A stretch of DNA of 64,000 bases from Chloroflexia bacterium SDU3-3. Lineage in GTDB: Bacteria > Chloroflexota > Chloroflexia > Chloroflexales > Roseiflexaceae. Both the position numbers and the translations under genes were made by a program. Position 1 is the first letter of the stretch; each line of letters opens with the position of its first letter. This document shows positions 58,856-64,000 of this stretch, piece after piece. The notes under the pieces were generated by a model. The model saw nothing but the letters and a program-made list of their open reading frames with translations. It had not been told where the DNA came from and made no database searches. The DNA is taken from contig WBOU01000001.1 of the NCBI GenBank assembly GCA_009268125.1, positions 124,001 to 188,000 on the forward strand, given 5' to 3'.

Positions 58856-59203
58856 GTGCATATCGATGTGAGCAACGATAATACGAGGCTGAGCATCTTG
58901 CAGCTCAGAGGGCGGCTTGACATGCTCAGCTCGGGGCAGCTGCGGCAGGCAGTGCAGGCACAGATCGACACAGGCAAGCAGCAGATTCTCATCGACCTTG
59001 GGGAGATCTACTTTGTTGATAGCTCGGGGCTGGGGTCGCTCATCGGGTGCCTGAAGGCGGCGCGAAATGTGGGCGGCGATCTGCGGATCGCCCGGCCAGA
59101 TAAGCAAGTGAGATCCCTACTGCACCTCACCACACTCGACCTCACGCTTACGCCCTACGCCAGTGTGGAGGAGGCCATACAGTCCTTCGGCAAAGCTGGG
59201 TAG
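58856..59203 (+). CDS. STAS-domain anti-sigma factor antagonist (SpoIIAA/RsbV-like)
   Basis: 115 residues. A single STAS domain: LQLRGRLDMLSSGQLRQAVQ, then ILIDLGEIYFVDSSGLGSLIGCLKAARN with the phosphorylatable Ser in the DSSG motif (about residue 56), then ADNRIARPDKQVRSLLHLTTL-like C-terminus. GTG 58856 is preceded by GAGGAGG at 6 nt. It follows the SpoIIE phosphatase by 118 nt. It is likely the substrate of that phosphatase and binds an anti-sigma factor kinase encoded elsewhere, since none is seen here. Confidence 0.93.
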   Translation: MHIDVSNDNTRLSILQLRGRLDMLSSGQLRQAVQAQIDTGKQQILIDLGEIYFVDSSGLGSLIGCLKAARNVGGDLRIARPDKQVRSLLHLTTLDLTLTPYASVEEAIQSFGKAG

Positions 59204-59250
59204 CAGAAGCTGGCCCCCAGTGCGCATGCGCCGGGGGCCAGCTTCTGCTA
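59201..59250. terminator. Hairpin between convergent genes that contains both stop codons
   Basis: An 18-bp perfect stem, TAGCAGAAGCTGGCCCCC with its complement, 14-nt loop. The stop codon of the STAS gene and that of the epimerase gene are the outer bases of the two arms. No long T-tract follows. Confidence 0.7.
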
Positions 59251-60489
59251 CTCCCCACGCGAGATCTGCAGCACGCTGGACTGGTTGATCTGCTGGAGCC
59301 GCGCGACCATCTCTAGGCAGGCGCGGGTGTTGTGGTAGGGGCACTTCCAGAAGCTCACCTTGGCCTCGTCGCGCAGCGGCTCGCCCTCCGGCGTCACCGC
59401 CTTGAACCACTCGCCGCCAGCACGGTCCACCAGCCGCTGCTCGATAAACTCCCAGCAGCGCAGCGCCGCCTCAAGAAAGTGCGGCTCGCCCGAGGCGCAG
59501 TAGGCCCGCAGGAAGCCGACCACCGCCTCGGTCTGCGGCCACCACTCGCGCTGCGCCTGCACGATATTCCCCTGCCAGTCGGACTCGTAGGGCAGCGCGC
59601 CATCGCCGCCCAGGCCCTGCGCGTACACCGCGTCAGCCATGGCCAGCGCCAGCGGCTCGACCCGGGCCAGCAGCGCGCGGTCGCCCAGCTCGTGGGCGGC
59701 ATCCAGCAGCAGCCAGCTGGCCTCGATGTCGTGGCCAAACGACAGCGGCCCCGGCAACGGCGTAAAGTCGTTCGTGAAGAAGTGGCGCGCGTGTGCGCTA
59801 TCGCGGTCGATCATGCGCGACGCGATCAGGTCGATCAGCGCGGCGAGGCGGGTGCGCAGCTCGGGGCTGTTCCAGCTGCGCAGCAGGTTGGCGTAGGCCT
59901 CAAGCACATGCAGGTGGGTGTTGAAGGTCTTCTCGGCGCTAGCCGAAGCCGCATCCAGCGCGGCCTGGTGGGGCTGCCAGTCAGCGGCGCAGGCCTCGCG
60001 GTAGCCGCCGTGCAGCGCATCGCTAGCGTGGGCCTCGATCAGGCGGTGCAGCGCGATAGCGCGATCGAGCGCGTAGCGCGAGCCGGTGGCCAGCGCGTAC
60101 TCGGCCAGCGCGTAGATGCCATAGGCCTGCACAAAGATCTGCTTGTGCGGCTGCAACGGCTCGCCGGTCGGGCTGACCGCCCAGTACAGACCGCCGTGGG
60201 CATGGTCCCAGAAGCGGTCGATCAGGTCGGCATAGGCCATCTGCGCCATCACGAGGTACTCGGCCTCCTGGTAGCGGCGGTAGGCCGCCGCGTAGGCCCA
60301 CAGGATGCGGGTGGTGAGCAGCGCGCCTTTGGGGGCCTCCAGATCGACATGGAGATCATTCGAGATACCGCCATAGAAGCCGCCTCGCTCCATGTCAACC
60401 GTATGCTGAATCCAGAAGGGCAGGATGTTGCCCCGCAGCTCGCGCTCGGCCCTGAGCGCGTAGGTGTGTAGCTGTATCGTGTCGATCAT
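59248..60489 (-). CDS. AGE-family epimerase, cellobiose 2-epimerase-like
   Basis: 413 residues, an (alpha/alpha)6-barrel. AGE signatures are MERGGFYGGISNDL (about 33-46), NTHLHVLEAYANLLRSW, GHDIEASWLLLDAAHELGD with catalytic His, EWWPQTEAVVGFLRAY, and KCPYHNTRACLEM. The set of His residues and the W-P-Q motif fit cellobiose 2-epimerases, which invert C2 of the reducing glucose. It is downstream of a GH94 phosphorylase on the same strand, separated by two hairpins. Together they may convert cellobiose to glucosyl-mannose or feed it to phosphorolysis. Glucosamine epimerase activity is the alternative. Confidence 0.85.
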   Translation of the reverse strand: MIDTIQLHTYALRAERELRGNILPFWIQHTVDMERGGFYGGISNDLHVDLEAPKGALLTTRILWAYAAAYRRYQEAEYLVMAQMAYADLIDRFWDHAHGGLYWAVSPTGEPLQPHKQIFVQAYGIYALAEYALATGSRYALDRAIALHRLIEAHASDALHGGYREACAADWQPHQAALDAASASAEKTFNTHLHVLEAYANLLRSWNSPELRTRLAALIDLIASRMIDRDSAHARHFFTNDFTPLPGPLSFGHDIEASWLLLDAAHELGDRALLARVEPLALAMADAVYAQGLGGDGALPYESDWQGNIVQAQREWWPQTEAVVGFLRAYCASGEPHFLEAALRCWEFIEQRLVDRAGGEWFKAVTPEGEPLRDEAKVSFWKCPYHNTRACLEMVARLQQINQSSVLQISRGE

Positions 60490-60580
60490 AAAAGGTACGA
60501 CCCCTGGCGCTTATCGCGCCCACGTTCATGGCCGCTGGAAGCCATAGATGTGACATATACCCATAAGGAAAAAATAGTGC

Positions 60581-60618
60581 GCAGGCCGGGGTGATCGGTC
60601 GAGATCACCCCGGCCTGC
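60581..60618 (-). terminator. Second hairpin after GH94 with U-tract
   Basis: A 16-bp perfect stem (GCAGGCCGGGGTGATC with its complement, 6-nt loop) is followed on the minus strand by GCACTATTTTTT. Confidence 0.8.
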
Positions 60619-60631
60619 CAGAAGGGGCAGC

Positions 60632-60660
60632 GGTCAGGCGCGGCTGGGCCGCGCCTGACC
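60632..60660 (-). terminator. First hairpin after GH94
   Basis: A 12-bp perfect GC stem (GGTCAGGCGCGG with its complement, 5-nt loop) lies 10 nt after the GH94 stop. Tandem arrangement with the 60581-60618 hairpin. Confidence 0.7.
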
Positions 60661-60670
60661 AAGCGTGCGA

Positions 60671-63115
60671 CTACGAGAGGGTCACATGCACCGCGACCTC
60701 GGTGCGACCGTCGGTGGGCAGCGGCACCACGTTGCCGCTCACCGTCTGGCCATCCACCGAGAGCGCCACTGTGTTGCCCTTGCCAGCGCGCTCCACCACG
60801 ATGCGGTAGGTCACGCCGCGGAACACGCGGGTGATCGAGAAGCCCGGCCAATCGCTGGGGATCACCGGCGAGATCTCCAGGCCGGTGTAGGTGGGGTGCA
60901 CACCCAGAATGGCCTGCGTGATCGCCACATAGTTCCAGGCCGCCGTGCCGGTGAGCCACGAGTTCTTGGCCTCGCCGTGGGTCGGCGCGTCGCTGCCTGC
61001 GATCATCTGCGCGTATACGTACGGCTCACAGCGGTGCAGGTCGCCGATCTCCTCGCGGGCCGAGGGGTTGATCCGCGAGTAGTAGTCGTGGGCGCGGTCG
61101 CCGTTGCCCACCTTGGTCTCGGCCACGATCACCCAGGGGTTGTTGTGGCAGAAGATACCGGCGTTCTCCTTGTAGCCGGGCGGGTACGAGGAGATCTCGC
61201 CGTACTCTAGGTAGTAGCGGGTGTAGGCGGGCTGCAGGATGACGATGCCGTGCTTTGTGGCCAGGCGCTGGTTCACCGAGTCGAGCGCCTTCTTGGCGAT
61301 CCCATCCTCCAGGCCGATACCGGCCAGCACACAGAAGCCCTGCGGCTCGATGTAGATCTGGCCCTCGGCGTTCTCGTGCGAGCCGATCTTCTGGCCAGCG
61401 TCGTCGTAGGCGCGGATGAACCACTCGCCATCCCAGCCGTGGGCGTGGACAGTCTCGTCCATCTTGGCGGCCTCGGCCAGATAGGCGGCGGCCTCGTCGG
61501 CCAGGCCGCGCTGCTCGGCGATACCCGCAAGCTCCTTGGCGGCCAGCACAAACATACCGGCGATGAACACCGACTCGGCGACCTTGCCCTCTTTGTTGGT
61601 GGTGGTCTGGAAGGACTGGCCCGGGGTGTCCGAGAAGCAGTTCAGGTTCAGGCAGTCGTTCCAGTCGGCGCGGCCAATCAGCGGCAGGCCGTGCGGTCCA
61701 AGCCGGTCGGTGGTGTAGCGCAGGCTGCGCTGCAGGTGCTCGTAGAGCGGCGTCTCCGAGCCGGGCTGGTTGTCGTAGGGCACCAGCTCATCTAGGATGC
61801 TCCAGTCGCCGGTCTCCTTCAGGTAGGCCGCCACGCCCAGGATGAGCCACAGCGGGTCGTCGTTGAAGTTGCCGCCGATGTCGTTGTTGCCGCGCTTAGT
61901 CAGCGGCTGGTACTGGTGGTACGCGCCACCCGACTCCAGCTGGGTGGCCGCGATGTCCAGCACGCGCTCGCGGGCGCGCTCGGGCACCATGTGCACGAAG
62001 CCTAGCAGATCCTGGTTCGAGTCGCGGAATCCCAGGCCGCGGCCAATGCCCGACTCGTAGAACGAGGCCGAGCGCGACATGTTGAAGGTGGCCATGCACT
62101 GGTAGGCGTTCCAGATGTTCACCATGCGGTTGGTGTGCACGTCGGGCGTGCTGGCCTGGTACAGGCCCAGCAGCTTGTCCCAGTAGGCGCGCAGGGCCGC
62201 GAAGGCCGCATCCGCCGCGCTGGCATCCAGGTACTTGGCGATGGTGGGCTTCACCGTGCGCTTGTTGACCGTCTGCGACGTGGGCGGGTCGAACTTCTGG
62301 TCGCGCGGGTTCTCGTGGTAGCCCAGCACGAAGGTGACGGTGCGCAACTCGCCGGGGGCCAGCTCCAGCTTCACGTGGTGCGAGCCGATCGGCGCCCAGC
62401 CGTGGGCGATCGAGTCGCGCGACTCGCCGCTGGCCACGACGGTGGGGCGGTCCCAGCCGCGGTACGCGCCCAGGAACGACTCGCGCTGGGTGTCGAAGCC
62501 CGCCAGCTGCTCCGAGCAGGCGAAGTAGGCGAAGTGGTCGCGCCGCTCGCGGTACTCGGTCTTGTGGTAGATCACGCCATCCTCAACCTCCACCTGGCCG
62601 GTGCTGAAGTTGCGCTGGAAGTTGGTGGCGTCGTCCTGAGCGTCCCATAGACAGAACTCGATCGAGGAGAACAGCGAGAGCGCGGCCTTCTGGCTGCGCT
62701 GGTTGGTCACCGTGATCTGCCAGATCTCCAGGTTCTCGCCCAGCGGCACAAAGTAGCGGGTCGAGGCCTTGATGCCCTGGTAGGTCGAGCCGATGATCGT
62801 GTAGCCCATGCCATGGCGACACGTGTAATCTTCAAGCTCGTTCTGGGTCGGCTGCCACGAGGGCGACCAGAAGCTGCCCGAGGCGTTGTCGCGCAGGTAC
62901 AGATAGCGACCGCCCGTGTCGAAGGGCACATTGTTGTAGCGGTAGCGGGTCAGGCGGCGAAGGCGGGCGTCGCGGTAGAACGAGTAGCCGCCCGCCGTAT
63001 TGGAGATCAGACCAAAGTACGACTCGCAGCCCAGGTAGTTGATCCAGGGCAGCGGCGTATCGGGCTGCGTAATCACGTATTCGCGCTGCTCGTCATCGAA
63101 AAAGCCATAGCGCAT
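60671..63115 (-). CDS. GH94 cellobiose phosphorylase
   Basis: 814 residues, the usual size for GH94. An N-terminal beta-sandwich starts MRYGFFDDEQREYVITQPDTPLPWINYLG, a linker helix follows, and an (alpha/alpha)6 catalytic barrel contains SFYESGIGRGLGFRDSNQDLLGF and GRADWNDCLNLNC. The DWND motif at 484-487 holds the general acid Asp. C-terminal GIFCHNNPWVI and SWLTGTAAWNYVAITQAILG are also conserved. It converts cellobiose plus phosphate to glucose 1-phosphate and glucose, saving ATP; it is cytoplasmic, without a signal peptide. ATG 63115 has AAGGAGA upstream. The specificity could also be for cellodextrin or glucosyl-mannose. Confidence 0.95.
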   Translation of the reverse strand: MRYGFFDDEQREYVITQPDTPLPWINYLGCESYFGLISNTAGGYSFYRDARLRRLTRYRYNNVPFDTGGRYLYLRDNASGSFWSPSWQPTQNELEDYTCRHGMGYTIIGSTYQGIKASTRYFVPLGENLEIWQITVTNQRSQKAALSLFSSIEFCLWDAQDDATNFQRNFSTGQVEVEDGVIYHKTEYRERRDHFAYFACSEQLAGFDTQRESFLGAYRGWDRPTVVASGESRDSIAHGWAPIGSHHVKLELAPGELRTVTFVLGYHENPRDQKFDPPTSQTVNKRTVKPTIAKYLDASAADAAFAALRAYWDKLLGLYQASTPDVHTNRMVNIWNAYQCMATFNMSRSASFYESGIGRGLGFRDSNQDLLGFVHMVPERARERVLDIAATQLESGGAYHQYQPLTKRGNNDIGGNFNDDPLWLILGVAAYLKETGDWSILDELVPYDNQPGSETPLYEHLQRSLRYTTDRLGPHGLPLIGRADWNDCLNLNCFSDTPGQSFQTTTNKEGKVAESVFIAGMFVLAAKELAGIAEQRGLADEAAAYLAEAAKMDETVHAHGWDGEWFIRAYDDAGQKIGSHENAEGQIYIEPQGFCVLAGIGLEDGIAKKALDSVNQRLATKHGIVILQPAYTRYYLEYGEISSYPPGYKENAGIFCHNNPWVIVAETKVGNGDRAHDYYSRINPSAREEIGDLHRCEPYVYAQMIAGSDAPTHGEAKNSWLTGTAAWNYVAITQAILGVHPTYTGLEISPVIPSDWPGFSITRVFRGVTYRIVVERAGKGNTVALSVDGQTVSGNVVPLPTDGRTEVAVHVTLS

Positions 63116-63419
63116 AGACCGAATCTCCTTGATTCACTACATACCCACACCAATCGTAGGGGGATAAAGCTGTGTGGATCTACAGATAATAAGCCGCTTT
63201 ACCCCACGGCGCAGCACGCCACAGCGCAGCGCCGATTAAACCACAAGACCTCCAGAAACGCAATTTACCCGCACTGGGCCTCGTGCGTGCCCACAGCGCC
63301 CGCAGCGACAACAAAAAAGTTCGCATCTGAATGCGCTATAGACCACTCTCTATTAAAACATAGGGCATGTGGGCGGGGAAGTGCTCTTGCGATATAGCCA
63401 GCGATACCAAAGTGATATA

Positions 63420-63453
63420 TCACCAGCTTGTGCGAACACGCACAAGCTGGTGA
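63420..63453. repeat. 15-bp hairpin in a gene-free stretch
   Basis: TCACCAGCTTGTGCG and its perfect complement flank ACA A-type tetraloop bases. It lies between the GH94 promoter region and the DUF4386-like gene. Otherwise 63116-63507 contains no supported gene. Confidence 0.55.
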
Positions 63454-63507
63454 TGTATCGATGCCGGGTATGCCTCGTGCCGCCAGAGCTATGCCCGCTC
63501 AACGCGC

Positions 63508-63537
63508 AGGGGGATGGGCGTAGCTGCCCATCCCCCT
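63508..63537 (-). terminator. Hairpin downstream of the DUF4386-like gene
   Basis: A 12-bp perfect GC stem (AGGGGGATGGGC with its complement, 6-nt loop) lies 21 nt after the stop codon on the minus strand. No clear U-tract. Confidence 0.6.
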
Positions 63538-63558
63538 GGAAAGATCGCGCTGGGTCGC

Positions 63559-64000
63559 CTAGCCCGCCCCGCCGCGCGATCCGGCGCGCAGCAGCAGCAG
63601 CGCGCCCACCGCCACCAGCCAGATCGCCCAGACCATGTAGCTCACCGCATTGATCGGGCCTGCGGCGCTCCACCCGGCTGGCTCAAGCAGGCCGACAAGC
63701 ACCCCTCCGGCGCACGCCGCCCCCAGCCAGCCCAGCCACGCTGGTATCAGCCGCGTGCGGCCAAGCGCCCCGGCGATCAGCACCGTCCACAGGCCGGTGA
63801 ACAGATAGCCCAGGTGCTCACCAATGGCCATGCCAGCGTAGCGGTTGAACACGTCAAAGATCAGCGCCGCCATATCGCGCTGGGCCGCCGTCGCCGCCGG
63901 GTCCAGGTACGATCCAGCCAGCGAGGGCACTAGGAAGCTCCAGCGCAGGAAGCCGAGGCCTTGGACAAGCCCGGCCAGCACACCCAGCACCGAGGCCAGC
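63559..64000 (-). CDS. DUF4386-like membrane protein, C-terminal part (runs off the right edge)
   Basis: At least 147 codons, open to the edge of the window, so the start lies beyond 64000; the GTG at 63990 is probably internal. There are four hydrophobic segments (VLGVLAGLVQGLGFLRW, LGYLFTGLWTVLIAGALG, LGWLGAACAGGVLVGLL, AVSYMVWAIWLVAVGALLLL). The stretch FLRWSFLVPSLAGSYLDP and FNRYAGMAIGEHLGYLFTG resembles DUF4386 proteins. Function unknown. The C-terminal tail RAGSRGGAG is basic and cytoplasmic in prediction. Confidence 0.75.
   Translation of the reverse strand, partial: LASVLGVLAGLVQGLGFLRWSFLVPSLAGSYLDPAATAAQRDMAALIFDVFNRYAGMAIGEHLGYLFTGLWTVLIAGALGRTRLIPAWLGWLGAACAGGVLVGLLEPAGWSAAGPINAVSYMVWAIWLVAVGALLLLRAGSRGGAG

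Noticed and set aside
1-64000. tRNA, rRNA, CRISPR arrays, insertion sequences or prophage genes
   Set aside because: I saw no cloverleaf with T-arm consensus, no regularly spaced repeats and no transposase or integrase motifs. The dispersed repeats found are short and carry no gene.

Overview
The window is GC-rich bacterial chromosome with tightly packed genes, many ATGA/GTGA/TGATG start-stop overlaps and frequent GTG or TTG starts. I see no phage, plasmid, transposase, CRISPR or tRNA signature. The mix of genes (four CobW-family proteins, a V4R-like protein, a ClC channel with a C-terminal RCK_C-like domain, WD40/TolB/LRR/solenoid repeat proteins, SpoIIE-type partner switching, cellobiose phosphorylase beside an AGE epimerase) suggests a chemoheterotrophic or photoheterotrophic member of the Chloroflexota. 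That placement is an inference from gene style, not proven by a marker gene.

Layout. 1-6420: end of a maltose-type O-acetyltransferase, a MarR regulator with an amidohydrolase, and a heterodimeric ABC exporter. 6526-11843: two tandem SMI1/KNR4-like paralogs, a large helical-repeat protein with a 3' frameshift, a methyltransferase and a small membrane protein. 11868-17729: three regulator/enzyme cassettes, each with visible operators: TetR/SDR, TetR/DsbA-like/small ORF/MFS, and TetR/SDR.

17881-30478 is the most striking part: two minus-strand zinc-homeostasis operons. Operon B (22459 to 17881) encodes ZnuA-ZnuC-ZnuB, cysteine-free L28 and S18 ribosomal proteins, a 77-residue Cys-rich protein and a CobW-family GTPase. 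Operon A (30478 to 23585) encodes CobW, a WD40 protein, a CobW-like protein without a P-loop, an FmdB-type zinc ribbon, a second CobW, Zur, a GNAT acetyltransferase, a Cys-rich V4R-like protein and a Crp-like regulator with a pseudo-receiver domain and a His-rich tail. A Fur/Zur-type dyad overlaps the operon A promoter.

30769-47093: hypothetical proteins, an SDR/TetR pair with two operators, a LysE exporter, a ClC channel, an HEXXH putative metalloprotease with a partner gene, FIST and GAF-STAS sensors, LRR and TolB-like proteins, an EamA-type protein, flavodoxin, a MerR/NmrA pair and an ACT-domain protein. 47090-54875: an eight-gene cobalamin salvage and uptake operon (cobO-cbiB-btuF-btuC-btuD-cobU-cobD-cobQ) behind a cobalamin riboswitch with its own terminator. 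55099-59203: a hybrid PAS/GAF histidine kinase, a receiver-SpoIIE phosphatase and a STAS antagonist, which form a phosphorelay to partner-switch module. 59248-63115: cellobiose 2-epimerase-like and GH94 cellobiose phosphorylase. The right edge holds the end of a DUF4386-like membrane protein.

Two dispersed short repeat families lie mainly between genes: one built on CACCACCAAGACTCCAAGG and one on GGCGGCTGAAC.
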